A stretch of DNA of 64,000 nucleotides from Eriocheir sinensis (Eukaryota > Arthropoda > Malacostraca > Decapoda > Varunidae): positions 186,001 to 250,000 of the forward strand of contig NW_026111756.1 in the NCBI RefSeq assembly GCF_024679095.1, given 5' to 3'. The notes below the pieces were generated by a model. That model searched no databases. It saw nothing but the letters and a program-made list of their open reading frames with translations, and was not told the DNA's origin. The position numbers and the translations under genes were made by a program. Positions 22,125 to 37,709 of this stretch are shown in pieces (position 1 is the first letter of the stretch; each line of letters begins with the position of its first letter).

Positions 22125-25100
22125 TGTATTTTGTATATCTATTTTCACACAAATTTAATTACTTTTGTGTATTTTTGCATATAGTTTTATATAAATTTAC
22201 GTTATTTTATTTGTATTTTGTAAATTTATATATACACAATACACTTTCTTTTATTAGTATTTTGTTTATTTATTTTGATACAAGTTTACATCATTTTATG
22301 TGTATTTTGTATATATATTTCTATAGAAATCTACGTTGATTTATGAGTATTCGTATATAGATTTTGAAATAAATTTACTCTGTTTTATGTGTATTTTGCA
22401 TATTTTTTCAATACAAATTTACCTTATTGTATATGCATTTTGTATATTAATTTTAATACAAATTTAATTATGCTATGTGTATTTTTGTATATGTATTTTT
22501 ATAAAAATATGCTTTATTTTATGGGTATTTTGCATTTTTATTTTCATACAAATTTACATTATTTTATTTATATTCAGTTTTTTTTTTTTAAACAATTTTA
22601 CATTATTCTATGTGTATTTAGTATATCTATTTTTATACGTATTTACTTAATTTTATGTGTATTTTGTATATATATTTTTATAGAAATCTACGTTATTTTA
22701 TGTGTATTCGTATATATATTTTGAAACAAATTTACATTGTTTTATATGTATTTTTGCATATCTCTTTCAATACAAATTTACCTTATTGTATGTGCATTTT
22801 GTATATTTATTTCAATACAAATTTAAATATTTTATGTGTATTTTGGTATATATATTTTTATAAGAAATGCGCTATTTGATGGGAATTTTGCATCTTTATT
22901 TTCATACAAATTTACATTATTTTATTAATATTCGGTGTATTTATTTTGATACGATTTCACATTATTCTATTTTTTTTGTATATATTTTTTTTATAAATAT
23001 TTACATTATTTAATGTGTATCTTGCATCTTTTATCGTAATTTTGTTTATTTATTTTTATACGAATTTACATTATTTTAGGAGTATTTGATATGTATATTT
23101 TTATACTTATTTATATCATTTTATTTGTGTTTTGAATATATATTTTCATAGAAATTTACTCTATTTTATGGTTATTCGTATATATATTTTGATACAAATT
23201 TACATTATTTATGTTTATTTTGCATATCTATTTCAATACAAATTTACCATATTGTATGTGTATTTTGTATATTTATTTTAATACAAATTTAATTATTTTA
23301 TGTGTATTTTTGTAAAAATATGCGTTATTATTTGGGTATTTTGCATCTTTATTTTCATACAAATTTACATTATTTTATTGATATTCTGTGTATTTATTTT
23401 GATATGATTTTACATTATTCTATGTGTATTTTGTATATATATTTTATATAAAATGTATTTGTTTTCATTTCATACAAATCTACATTATTTTATGTGTTTT
23501 TTGTACATGTATTTAAATACAAATTTAACTAGTTATATGTGTATTTTGTATATCTATTTTGTATGTATATTTTCATAGAAATTTACTCTATTTTATGAGT
23601 ATTCGTATATATATTTTGATACAAATTTACATTACTGATGTGTATTTTGCATATCTATTTCAATACAAACTTACTTTATTGTACGTGCATTTTGTATATT
23701 TATTTTAATACAAACTTAACTATTTTATATGTATTTTTGTATATATATTTTATGCAAATATGCGTTATTATATGGATATTTTGCATCTTTATTTTCATAC
23801 AAATTTACATTATTTTATTGATATTCTCTTTATTTATTTTGATACGATTTAACATTATTCTATGTGTATTTTGTATATTTTTTTATACATATTTACATTA
23901 TTTAATGTTCATTTTGTATATATATTTTATCCAAATTTACATTATTTTATGTGTATTTGTTTATATATTTTCATACAAATTTACATTATTTTAAGTGTTT
24001 TTTGTATATATATTTTTCTTCGTATTTAAATTATTTTATGTGTATTTTGTATATACATTTTCATAAAAAAATTATGTTATTTTATTGTGTGTATAAGTAT
24101 ATATTTTGATACAAATTTTATACAAATTCATGTTATTTAAAGTGTATTTGCATATATATTTTCATACAAATTTATATTATTTTATGTGTATTTTTTCATA
24201 TAATTCATTACAAATTTACCTTATTTTATGTTTATTTTGTATATTTATTTCATTCAATTTTAAATTATTTTATGTGTATACTTGTATTTGTATTTAGGTT
24301 ATTTTATGTGTATTTTGTATATATATTTTCATCCAAAATTACATTATTTTATTGGTATTTCTTAATTTAATTCGATACGAATTTAGATTATTTCATAGGT
24401 ATTTTGTATACATATTTTTATACTCATTTACATTATCTAAAGTGTGTTATGTATATATATTTTTATGCAAATTTATTTTATGTTCATTTTTGTACATATA
24501 TTTTTATAGAAATTTGCGTTATTTTATGTATATAGTTTTATATAAATTTACGTTATTTTATGCGCATTTTGTATATTTATATTTATACAAATGCACATTC
24601 TTTTATTGGTATATTGTTTATTTACATTTATACGAATTTACATTATTTTATGTGTATTTTGTATACATTTTTTATACGTATTTACTTAATATTATGTGTA
24701 TTTTGTATATGTATTTTTATAGAAATCTACGTTATTTTATGTGTATTCGTATATATATTTTGAAACAAATTTACATTATTTTATATGTATTTTGCATATC
24801 TATTTCAATACAAATTTACCTTATTGTATGTGCATTTTGTATATTTATTTTAATACAAGTTCAAATATTTTATGTGTATTTTGGTATCAATAATTTTATA
24901 AAAAAAATGCGTTATTTTATAGGTATTTTGCATCTTAATTTTCATTTTATATGTACTTTGTATATATATTTTTATACGCTCTTACATTATTTAATATTTA
25001 TTTTGAATATATATTTTTATACAAATTCATGGTATTTTATGTGTATTTGTATATATATTTTCATATAAATTTACATTAGTGTATGTGTATTTTGTACATA

Positions 25101-28100
25101 GATTTTATTACAAATCTACCTTATTTTATGTTTATTTTGTATGTGTATTTTGTATATTTATATTTATCCAAATACACATTTTTTTATTGGTATTTTGTTT
25201 ATCTATTTTAATTCGAATTTACATTATTTTATGTGTATTTTGAATATATTTTTTTATACGTATTTACTTGATTTTATGTGTATTTTGGATATCTATTTTT
25301 ATAGAAATCTACGTTTTTTTATTTGTATTCGTATATATATTTTGAAGCAAATTTACATTGTTTTATATGTATTTTTGCATATCTCTTTCAATACAAATTT
25401 ATCTTATTGTATATGCATTTTGTATATTTATTTCAATACAAATTTAAAAATTTTATGTGTATTTTGGTATATATATTTTTATAAGAAATGCGCTATTTTA
25501 TGGGAATTTTGCATCTTTATTTTCATACAAATTTACATTATTTTATTAATATTCGGTGTATTTATTTTGATACGATTTTACATTATTCTATTTGTTTTTT
25601 GTATATACTTTTTTATACATATTTACATTATTTAATGTGTATCTTGCATATATATTTTATACAAATTTATTATCTATTATCTATTTTCATACAAATACAC
25701 ATTCTTTTCATGATATTTTGTTTATTTATCTTGACACGAATTTACATTATTTGATATGTATTTTGTATATATATTTTTATACGTATTTACATAATTTCAT
25801 ATGTATTTTGTATATATATTTCTATAGAAATCTACTTTATTTTAAGTGTATTCGTATATATATTTTGTAACAAATTTACATTGTTTTATATGTATTTTTG
25901 AATATCTCTTTCAATACAAATTTACCTTACTGTATATGCATTTTGTATATTTATTTCAATACAAATTTAAATATTTTATGTGTATTTTGGTATATATATT
26001 TTTATAAAAAATGCGATAATTTTTGGGAGTTTTGCATCTTTATTTTCATACAAATTTACATTATTTTATTGATATTCTGTGTATTTATTTTGATACGATT
26101 TTACATTATTCTATTTGTTTTTTGTATATATTTTTTTATACACATTTACATTATTTAATGTATATTTTGTATATATATTTTATATAAATTTACGCTATTT
26201 TATGTGTATTTGTTTATATATTTTCATACAAATTTACAATACTTTATGTGTAATTTGTATATGTATTTCAATACAGATTTGCCTAATTTTATGTATATTT
26301 TGCATATCTATTTTCAAACAAATTTAAATTATTTTTATGTATTTTTATTTATTTTTATACAAATTTTAGTTATTTTATTTGTATTTTGTATTTATATTTT
26401 CCTACAAATATACATTCTTTTAGTGGAATTTTGTTCATTTATTTTCATAAGAATTTACATAATTTTATGTGTATTTTGTATATATATTTTTCTACGTATT
26501 TACATTATTTTATGTGTATTTTTTATATACATTTTCATAAAAATTTACGTTATTTTATTGTGTGTATTCGTATATGATTTGATACAAATTTACATTATTT
26601 TATGTTTATTTTGCATATCTATTTCAATATAGATTTACCTTATTGTATGTGTATTTTGTATATTTATTTTAATACAAATTTAATTATTTTATGTGTACTT
26701 TGTATACATTTTCTTATACGTATTTACTTCATTTAATGTGTATTTTGTATATATATTTTTATAGTAATCTACGTTATTTTATGTGTATTGGTATATATAT
26801 TTTGAAGCAAATTTACATTGTTTTATATGTATTTAGCATATCTATTTCAATATAAATCTACTTTATTGTATGTGCATTTTGTATATTTATTGTAATACAA
26901 ATTTAAAATTTTAATTTTTTTGGTATATATATTTTTATAAAAAGAGTTTTACATAAATTTAAAATATTTTATGTGTATTTTGTATATCTATTTTCATACA
27001 AATACACATTTTTTATTGATATTTTGTTTATTTATTTTGACGCGAATTCACATTATTTAATGTGTATTGTGTATATATATTTTATACGTATTTACGTCAT
27101 TTCATGTGTATTTTGTATATATATTTCAATAGAAATATATGTTATTTTATGTGTATTCGTATATATATTTTGAAACAAATATACATTGTTTTATGTGCAT
27201 TTTGCATATTTTTTCAATATAAATTTACCTTATTGTACGTGCATTTTGTATATTAATTTTAATACAAATTTAACTATTCTATGTGTATTTTTGTATATGT
27301 ATTTTCATAAAAAAATGCTTTATTTTATGGGTATTTTGCATCTTTATTTTCATACAAATTTACATTATTTTATTGATATTCTGTGTATTTATTTTGATAC
27401 GATTTTACATTATTCTATGTATATTTTGTATATATATTTCATACAAATGAACGTTATTTTATGTGAATTTGTTTTCATTTCATACAAATTTACATTATTT
27501 TATGTGTATTTTGTACATGTATTTAAATACAAATTTAACTAATTATATGTGTATTATGTATATCTATTTTCATACAAATTGAAATTATTTTTGTGTATTT
27601 TAGTATATATTTTTATTCAAATTTTCGTAATTTTATGTGAATTTTGTATATTTATTTTCCTACAAATATACGTTCTTTTATCGGAGTTTTGTTTATTTAT
27701 TTTGATACGAGTTTTCGTTATTTTAGGTGTATTTGATATATATATTTTTATACTTATTTACATAATTTTATATGTATTTTGAATATATTTTCATAGAAAT
27801 TTACTCTATTTTATGTGTATTCGTATATATATTTTGATACAAATTTACATTATTTATGTGTATTTCGCATATCTATTTCAATACAAATTTTCTTTATTGT
27901 ATGTGCCTTTTGTATATTTATTTTGATGGAAATTTAATTATTTTATGTGTATTTTTGTATATATATTTTTAAACAAATATGCGTTATTATATGGGTATTT
28001 TGCATCTTTATTTTCATACAAATTTACATTATTTTATTGATTGTCTGTTTATTTATTTTGATACGATTTTACGTTATTCTGTGTATTTTGTATATATATT

Positions 28101-30209
28101 TTTAGACATATTTACATTATTTAATGTATATTTTGTACATATATTTTATGGAAATTTACGTTATCTTATGTGTATTTGTTTATATATTTTCATACAAATT
28201 TACATTATTTTATGTGTATTTTGTATATGTATTTCAATAAAAATTTGCCTAATTTCATTTGTATTTTGCATATCTATTTTCAAACAAATTTAAATTATTT
28301 TTGTCTATTTTTGTATTATTTTTATACAAATTTATTTTATTTTATTTGTATTTTGTATATATATTTTCCTACACATATACATTCTTTTAGAGGAAATTTT
28401 GTTTATTTATTTTGATACAATTTATATTATTTAATGTGTATTTTGTTTATATATTTTTATACAAATTTACGTTATTATATGTGTATTTGAATATATATTT
28501 TGTTACAAATTTACATTATTTTATGTATTTTCTATATTTATTTCCATTCAAATTTAGCTTATTTTATGTGTCTTTTGTATATCTATTTTCATACAAATTT
28601 AATTATTTTTGTTTATTTTTGTATATAGTTTTATACAATTTTACGTTATTTTATGTGTATTTTGTATATTTATATTTATACAAGTAAACATTCTTTTATT
28701 GGCATTTAGTTTATTTATTTTGATACGAATTTACATTATTTTATGTGTATTTTGTATACATTTTCTTATACGTATTTACTTCATTTTATGTGCATTTTGT
28801 ATATATATTTTATAGAAATCTACGTTATTTTATGAGTATTCGTATGTATATTTTGAAACAAATTTACATTGTTTTATATGTATTTTGCATATCTATTTCA
28901 ATACAAATTTACCTTATTGTATGTGCATTTTGTATATTTATTGTAATACAAATTTAAATATTTTATGTGCATTTTGGTATATATATTTTCATAAAAAATG
29001 CTTTGTTTTATGGGTATTTTGCATCTTTATTTTCATACAAATTTACATTATTTTATTAATATTCTGTGTATTTATTTTGATACTATTTTACATTATTCTA
29101 TTTGTGTTTTGTATTTATTTTTTTATACATATTTACATTATTTAATGTGTATTTGCTATATATATTTCATACAAATTTTCGCTATTTTAAGTGTATTTGT
29201 TTATATATTTTTATTCAAATTTACATTATTTTATGTGTATTTTGTATATGTATTTCAATAGAAATTTACCTAATTTCATGTGTATTTTGTATATATATTT
29301 TATACAAATTTAAATTATTTTTGTGTATTTTTGTATAGAGTAATATTCAAATTTACAATATTTTATGTGTATTTTGTATATCTATTTTCATACAAATACA
29401 CATTCTTTTATTGATATTTTGTTTATTTATTTTGATGCGAATTTACATTATTTAATGTGTATTGTGTATATATATTTTTATACGTATTTACGTCATTTCA
29501 TGTGTATTTTGTATATATATTTTTATAGAAATATACGTTATTTTATGTGTATTCGTATATATTTTGAAACAAATATACATTGTTTTATGTGCATTTTGCA
29601 TATTTATTCAATACAAATTTACCTTATTGTACGTGCATTTTGTATATTAATTTTAATACAAATTTAGCTATTCTATGTGTATTTTTGTATATGTATTTTA
29701 TAAAATATGCTTTATTTTATGGGTATTTTGCATCTTTATTTTCATACAAAATTACATTATTTTATTGATATTCTGTGTATTTATTTTGATACGATTTTAC
29801 ATTATTCTATGTATATTTTGTATATCTATTTTATACCAATGTACGTTATTTTATGTGAATTTGTTTTCATTTCATACAAATTTACATTATTTTATGTGAA
29901 TTTTGTACATGTATTTAAATACAAATTTAACTAATTATATGTGTATTTTGTATATCTATTTTCATACAAATTGAAATTAATTTTGTGTATTTTTGTATAT
30001 AGTTTTATTCAAATTTTCGTAATTTTATATGTATTTTGTATATTTATTTTCCTACAAATATACGTTCTTTTATCGGAATTTTATTTATTTATTTTGATAC
30101 GAATTTTCATTTTTTTTAGGTGTATTTGATATATATATTTTTATACTTATTTACATAATTTTATATGTATTTTGAATATATATTTTCATAGAAATCTACT
30201 CTATATGTA
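22125..30209 (+). repeat. 45-bp satellite, + orientation, superunit 3
   Basis: Starts like the other two superunits, but about 866 bp (2015-2880 of copy 1, including the TA microsatellite) is missing. A GATACAAGTTTACA monomer half is joined directly to TCATTTTATGTG near 22290. Segment 26115-28400 closely follows 12042-14380 and 4016-6190. Segment 24100-24500 instead resembles 39160-39540 and 63660-64000. The block is thus a mosaic. Confidence 0.88.
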
Positions 30210-33200
30210 TATGTATAGAAAATACACATGAAATAATCTAAATTCGTATCGAAATAAATGAACAAAATACCGATAAAATAATGTAATTTTGAATGAAAAT
30301 ATATATAGAAAATACACATAAAATAACGTAAATACAAATAAATATATACACATAAAATGATTTGAATTTGAATGAAAATAGATATAAAAATAAACTTAAA
30401 ATAAGGCAAATTTATAATGAATATATATACAAAATACACATAAAATAATGTAGATTTGTTTCAAAATATATATACGAATACACATAAAATAACGTAGATT
30501 TCTATAGAAATATATATACAAAATATACATGAAATGTTGTAAATACGTATAAAAATATATATACTAAATACACATTAAATAATGTAAATTCGTGTCAAAA
30601 TAAATAATTAAAATATCAATAAAAGAATGTGTATTTGTATGAAAATACATATACAAAATACATATAAAATAACGTAAATTTGTATAAAACTATATATAAA
30701 AATACACAAAAATAAGTTAAATTTGTATGAAAATAAATATACAAAATACACATAAAATTAGGTAAATTTGTAAAGAAATACATATACAAAATACACATAA
30801 AATAATGTAAATTTGAATGAAAATATATAAACAAATACACTTAAATTAACATAAATTTGTATAAATATATATAAAAAATACTCATTAAATAATGTAAATA
30901 TGTATAAAAAATATATATACAAAACACAAATAGAATAATGTAAAATCGTATTAAAATAAATACACAGAATGTAAATAAAATAATGTAAATTTGTATAAAA
31001 ATAAAGATGCAAAATACCCATAAAATAACGCATTTTTTATAAATATACAAAATACACATGAAAGGATGTAAATACGTATAAAAATATATATACAAAATAC
31101 ACATTAAATAATGTAAATTCGCGTCAAAATAAATAAACAAAATGTCAATAAAAGAATGTGTATTTGTATGAAAATAAATATACAAAATACACATAAGATA
31201 ACATAAATTTGTATAAAACTATATACAAAAATACACAAAAATAATTTAAATTTGTATTGAAATACATATACAAAATACACATAAAATACTGTAAATTTGA
31301 ATGAAAATACATAAACAAATACACTTAAAATAACGTAAATTTGTATAAAAAATATATACAAAACACAAATAGAATAATGTAAAATCGTATCAAAATAAAT
31401 ACACAGAATATTAATAAAATAATGTAAATTTGTATGAAAATAAAGAAGCAAAATACCCATAAAATAACGCATTTTTATTTAAATATATATACAAAAATAC
31501 ACAAAAAAATTTATTTGTATTAAAATAAATATACAAAATACACATACAATAAGGTAAATCTGTATTGAAATAGATATGCAAAATACATATAAAACAATGT
31601 AAATTTGTTTCAAAATATATATACGAATACACATAAAATAACGTAGATTTGTATAAAAATATATATACAAAATACACGTAAAATGAAGTAAATACGTATA
31701 AAAAATGTATACAAAATACACATAAAATAATGTAAATTCGTATCAAAATAAATAAACAAAATACCAATAAAAGAATGTGTATTTGTATAAATATAAATAT
31801 ACAAAATACACATAAAATAACGTAAATTTGTATAAAACTATATACAAAAATACAGAGAAGTAATTAAATTCGTATGAAAATAGATATACAAAATACAGAT
31901 AAAATAAGCTAAATTTGAATTGAAATGTATATACAAAATACATAAAATAATGTAAATTTGTATCAAAATATTTATAAAAATAAATATAATAACGTAAATT
32001 TGTTTAAAAATATATAAACAAAATACACATTAAGTAATGTAAATACGTATAAAAAATATGTACAAAATACACATATAATCATGTAATTCGTATCAAACTA
32101 AATAAACAAAATAGCAATAAAATAATGTAAATTTGTATGAGAAAACATATACAAATACATATAAAATAACGCTAAAATAATGCATTAAATAATGTAAATG
32201 CGTACATAAAATAACCTAAATTTGTATAAAACTATATACAAAAATACACAAAAATAATTTAAATTTGTATGAAAAGAAATATACAAAATACACATAAAAT
32301 TTGGTTAATTTCTATTGAAATACATATACAAAATACACATAAAATAATGTAAATTTGAAAGAAAATATATAAACAAATACACATATAATAACGTAAATTT
32401 GTATGAAATATATATACAAAATACACATTAAATAATGTAAATATGTATAAAAAATATATACAAAACACAAATAGAATAATGTAAAATCGTATCAAAATAT
32501 ATACACAGAATATTAATAAAATAATGTAAATTTGTATGAAAATTAAGATGCAAAATACCTATAAAATAACGCATTTTTTATAAAATTATTGATACCAAAA
32601 TACACATAAAATATTTGAATTTGTATCAAAATAAATATACAAAATGCACATACAATAAGGTAAATTTGTATTGAAATATATGCAAAATACATAGAAAATA
32701 ATGTAAATTTGTTATAAAATATATGCGAATACACATAAAATAACGTAGATTTCTATAAAAATACATATACAAAATACACATAAAATTAAGTAAATACGTT
32801 TAAAAAATGTATACAAAATACACATAAAATAATGTAAATTCGTATAAATATAAATAAACAATATAGCAATAAAAGAATGTGTATTTGTATAAATATAAAT
32901 ATACAAAATGCACATAAAATAACGTTAATTTATATAATACTATATACATAAAATAACGCAAATTTCTATAAAAATATATGTACAAAAATGAACATAAAAT
33001 AAATTTGCATAAAAATATATATACAAAACACACATTAGATAATGTAAATGAGTATAAAAATATGTATACAAAATACCCATGAAATAATCTAAATTCGTAT
33101 CGAATTAAATTAAGAAAATACCAATATAATAATGTAATTTTGGATGAAAATATATATACAAAATACACATAAAATAACCTGAATACAAATACAAATATAC

Positions 33201-34812
33201 ACATAAAATAATTTAAAATTGAATGAAATAAATATACAAAATAAACATGAAATAAGGTAAATTTGTAATGAAATATATGAAAAAATACACATAAAATAAT
33301 ATAAATTTGTATGAAAATATATATACAAATACACATTAAATAACATGAATTTGTATAAAATTTGTATCAAAATATATACGAATACACACAATAAAATAAC
33401 GTAATTTTTTTATGAAAATGTATATAGAAAATACACATAAAACAATGTAAATTTGTATAAAAATATATAAACAAATACACATAAAATAATGTAAATTTGG
33501 ATAAAATATATATACAAAATAAACCTTAAATAATGTAAATATGTAAAAAAAATATATACAAAATACACATAGAATAATGTTAAATCGTATCAAAATAATT
33601 AAAGAGAATATCAATAAAATAATGTAAATTTGTATGAAAATAAAGATGCAAAATATCTATATAATAACGGATATTTGCATAAAAATATATATTCAAAAAT
33701 ACATATAAAATAATTAAATTTGTATTAAAATAAATATACAAAATGCACGTACAATTAAGAAAATTTGTATTGAAATAGATATGCAAAATACACATCAATA
33801 ATGTAAATTTTATCAAAATATATATACGAATAATCATAAAATAGAGAAAATTTCTATGAAAATATACATACAAAATAGATATACAAAATACACATATAAC
33901 TAGTTAAATTTGTATTTAAATACATGTACAAAAAACACATAAAATAATGTAGATTTGTATGAAATGAAAACAAATACATTTTATATAAAATATATATACA
34001 AAATACACATAGAATAATGTAAAAACATTTCAAAATAAATACACAGAATATCAATAAAATAATGTAAATTTGCATGAAAATAAAGATGCAAAATACCCAT
34101 AAAATAAAGCATATTTTTATAAAAATACATATACAAAAATACACATAGATTAATCAAATTTGTATTAAAATTAATATACAAAATGCACATACAATAAGGT
34201 AAATTTGTATTGAAAAAATATGCAAAATACACATAAAACAATGTAAATTTGTTTCAAAATATATATACGAATACACATAAAATAACGCAGATTTCTATAG
34301 AAATATATATACAAAATACACATAAAATTAGGTAAATACGTATAAAAATATATATACAAAATACACATTAAATAATGTTAATTCGTGTCAAATAAATAAA
34401 AAAAATATCATGAAAAGAATGTGTATTTGTATGAAAATAGATATACAAAATACACATAAAATAACCTAAATTTGTATAAAACTATATACAAAAATAAACA
34501 AAAATAATTTAAACTTGTATGAAAATAAATATACAAAAAACATAAAATTAGGTAAATTTGTATTGAAATACATATACAAAATACACATAAAATAATGTAA
34601 ATTTGAATGAAAATATATAAACATATAGACTTAAAATAACGTAAATTTGTATCAAATATATATACAAAAAACACATTAAATAATGTAAATATGTATAAGA
34701 AAATATATACAAAACACAAATAAAATAATATAAAATCGTATCAAAATAAATACAGAAAATATTAATAAAATAATGTAAATTTGTATGAAAATTAAGATTC
34801 AAAATACCCATG
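30160..34812 (-). repeat. 4.7-kb direct duplication, copy 1 (satellite, mostly - orientation)
   Basis: Matches 49720-54520 almost throughout at an offset that drifts from 19560 to about 19710 bp because of small indels. Landmarks: the switch segment CTATATGTATATGTATAG at 30201 and 49761, GTAAAAACATTTC at 34019 and 53727, and the GATACCAAAATACACATAAA context near 32590 and 52250. The first 50 bp are + oriented and the rest - oriented, so the duplication includes an orientation switch. Confidence 0.88.
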
Positions 34813-34907
34813 TCATGTGTATTCGTATATATATTTTGAAACAAATTTACATTGTTTATATGTATTTTGCATATCTATTTTTGTGTATTCTGTATTTATT
34901 TTTGTTA
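34813..34907 (+). repeat. Short + oriented satellite patch inside a - domain
   Basis: About two monomers (GTATTCGTATATATATTTTG and TTTGCATATCTATTTTTGTG) read in + orientation. On both sides (before 34812 and after 34908) the array is - oriented. The corresponding place in the duplicate (near 54520) continues in - orientation, so this small inversion or conversion is private to this copy. Confidence 0.75.
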
Positions 34908-35896
34908 TACATAGAATAATGTAAAATCGTATCAAAATAAGTACACAGAATATCAATAAAATAATTTAAATTTGTATGAAAACAAAGATGCAAAATACCC
35001 ATAAGATAAAGCATATTTTTTTTTAAATACATATACAAAAATACACATAGAATAATTAAATTTGTATTAAAATTAATATACAAAATGCACACATTCAATA
35101 AGGTAAATTTGTATTGAAAAAAAACGCAAAATACAAATAAAACATTGTAAATTTGTTTCAAAATATATATACGAATACACATAAAATAACGTAGATTTCT
35201 ATAGAAATATATATACAAAATACACATGAAATTATGTAAATACGTATAAAAATATATATATAAAATACAAATTAAGTAATGTAAATTCGTGTCAAAATAA
35301 ATAAACAAAATATCATGAAAAGAATGTGTATTTGTATGAAAATAAATAATAGATAATAAATTTGTATGAAATATATATGCAAGATATACATTAAATAATG
35401 TAAATATGTATAAAAAAATATATACAAAAAACAAATAGAATAATGTAAGATCGTATCAAAATAAATACACCGAATATTAATAAAATAATGTAAATTTGTA
35501 TGAAAATAAAGATGCAAAATTCCCATCAAATAGCGCATTTCTTATAAAAATATATATACCAAAATACACATAAAATATTTAAATTTGTATTGAAATAAAT
35601 GTACAAAATGCACATACAATAAGGTAAACTTCTATTGAAAGAGATATGCAAAAATACATATAAAACAAAGTATATTTGTTTCAAAATATATATACGAATA
35701 CACATAAAATAACGTAGATTTCTATAAAAATATACATACAAAATACACATAAAATTAGGTAAATACGTATAAAAAAATGTAAACAAAATGCACATAAAAT
35801 AATATAAATTCGAAACAAAATAAATAAACAAAATACCAATAAAAGAATGTGTATTTGTATAAATATAAATGTACAAAATACACATACAAAATAAAC
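34908..35896 (-). repeat. 45-bp satellite, - orientation, left flank of the CR1 insertion
   Basis: Continuous - oriented monomers that end in ACAAAATAAAC immediately before the CR1 element. The series is closely related to 46190-47776, including the AATAGATAATAGATAATAAA-type segment (35340-35360 here, 46187 and 47223 there), which identifies 47776/47777 as the paralogous empty site. Confidence 0.88.
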
Positions 35897-36553
35897 GTCG
35901 AACTATCTAGATTAGTTAAGAAAAACACCAGGATAGCAAAAAAGAACTATGAGATCAAAGTAGCAAATGAGGCGAAAAGTAATCCTAAGGGCTTCTTTCA
36001 GATGTATAGAACAAAAACACGGGAGAAAATTGGACCGCTGAAAACAAACACAGGGGAGCTAGTAGAAAATTACGAAAATATGAGCACATTGTTGAACGAC
36101 TACTTCCTTTCAGTATTCACACAGGAGGATCGAACGACTATACCGGAAAGAGTTCAGGTGTACGAGGGCGGGGATGGCGATAAATTGAGGGATATAATCA
36201 TTACCAGGCAAGTAGTTCAGGATGAGATAGATAAGCTTAAGAAGAACAAGTCGCCAGGTCCTGACGGGATATTTCCGAGGGTATTAAAGGAGTTAGGTGA
36301 TGTAATCAGTGACCCACTAACCGACATCTTTAAGATGTCGGTAAATACTGGCTATGTGCCGAGCCTATGGAAAGTAGCTAATGTGACGCCGATTTTTAAA
36401 AAAGGGGACAGGTCAGTTGCTTCAAACTATCGCCCAATTAGCTTAACATCGGTTATAGGGAAGATGCTGGAGTCCATAATAGCCAGGAACATTCGGGAGC
36501 ATTTAGAGAAACACAGCTTAATTCACGACTCGCAGCATGGGTTCAAAAGGTAG
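35897..36553 (+). pseudogene. CR1 reverse transcriptase, 5' part (truncated, ends at a frameshift)
   Basis: The element enters in frame at codon GTC (VELSRLVKK), just downstream of satellite that happens to supply an open frame. The first part is the linker before the reverse transcriptase (charged residues, then FFQMYRTK). The polymerase fingers follow, with KNKSPGPDGIFPRVLKEL at about 36239-36292, WKVANVTPIFKKGD and SNYRPISLTSVIGKMLE. The frame closes at TAG 36551-36553 just after SQHGFKR. The continuation (KGRSCLTNLL) is found in the +2 frame, so a small indel in the A run at 36544-36549 has broken the gene. CR1 polyproteins normally carry an N-terminal endonuclease, absent here. Confidence 0.93.
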
Positions 36554-37709
36554 GTCATGCCTCACCAATCTCTTGTCCTTCTACAATAAAGTATTTGAGG
36601 CGGTTGACAGGGATGAAAATTATGATGTAATCTATCTTGATTTTAGTAAAGCGTTTGACAAAGTTCCTCACCAACGACTGTTGCTTAAATTACAGGCTCA
36701 CGGAGTAGAGGGTAAAGTTTTGAACTGGGTCAAGGCGTGGCTTAGCAATAGGAAGCAAAGAGTGCAAATCAATGGTAAAAGATCTGACTGGGGATGTGTT
36801 ACGAGTGGGGTCCCACAAGGTTCGGTATTAGGTCCACTTTTGTTTATTATTTATATCAATGACTTAGATACAGGAATTAGTAGTGATGTTAGTAAATTTG
36901 CAGATGATACCAAGATCGGTAGAGTAATTGAGTCGGATCAGGACGCTAGTATTCTCCAAGGTGAACTCAACAGATTATATGACTGGGCGGATAAATGGCA
37001 GATGGAGTTCAATGTAGGGAAGTGCAGTATCCTGAGTGTAGGTAGGAACAACCCCTCACATAACTATTGCTTAAATGACACTCTCATAAGTAGGTCTGGG
37101 TGCGAGAGGGATTTAGTGGTCTTAGTGAGCTCTGATCTCCGTCCAAGGGCACAATGCATTCAAGCTAGAAATCGAGCTAATAGGGTACTGGGATTTATTT
37201 CAAGGAGCGTAAGCAACAGAAGCCCCGAAGTCTTCCTCAAACTATATTTAGCATTAGTTAGACCTCATCTTGACTATGCGGTTCAGTTCTGGTCACCTTA
37301 CTATAGAATGGATATCAAAATGTTAGAATCGGTGCAGAGGAGAATGACTAAGATGATTCAGGGGTTGAGAAACTTGCCATACGAGGGAAGACTCAAACAG
37401 TTAAACTTGCATTCTCTAGAAAGGCGAAGGGTGCGTGGAGACATGATCGAGGTTTATAAATGGATGAAGGGCTTTAATAAGGGAGACATTCATAAGGTTT
37501 TGTTGGTAAGAGAACCGGGTAGGACACGAAGTAACGGATTTAAACTGGATAAATTCAGATTCAACAGGGACATAGGCAAAAATTGGTTTACTAACAGGGT
37601 GGTGGATGAGTGGAATAGGCTTAGCAGTCATGTGGTGAGTGCCAATACAATTGTCACATTCAAAAATAGACTAGATAAATTCATGGACAGCGATATTAGG
37701 TGGGGTTAG
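36537..37709 (+). pseudogene. CR1 reverse transcriptase, 3' part (palm, thumb, C-terminal region)
   Basis: Continuous 390-codon frame overlapping the 5' part by 17 bp; the ATG at its start is fortuitous. Residues from that ATG: motif A YLDFSKAFD (Asp35 and Asp41), motif B SGVPQGSVLGP (90-100), and motif C FADD (121-124, at 36897-36908). The catalytic aspartates are all present. After the palm come YLALVRPHLDYAVQFWSP, then LESVQRRMTKMIQGLRNLPY and RRRVRGDMIEVYKWMKG, a C-terminal arrangement well known from CR1-like elements. It ends at TAG 37707-37709. Apart from the frameshift no stop codon interrupts the domain, suggesting a fairly recent insertion. The enzyme would copy element RNA onto nicked chromosomal DNA, but this copy cannot do so. 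Confidence 0.94.

Noticed and set aside
35849..35896. ATG at 35849 as a real start for the reverse transcriptase
   Set aside because: It lies in the satellite flank; the first 16 codons are satellite translation that happens to be in frame with the truncated element.
37416..37631. 71-codon frame antisense to the CR1 C-terminal region
   Set aside because: Shadow of the well-supported sense reading frame.
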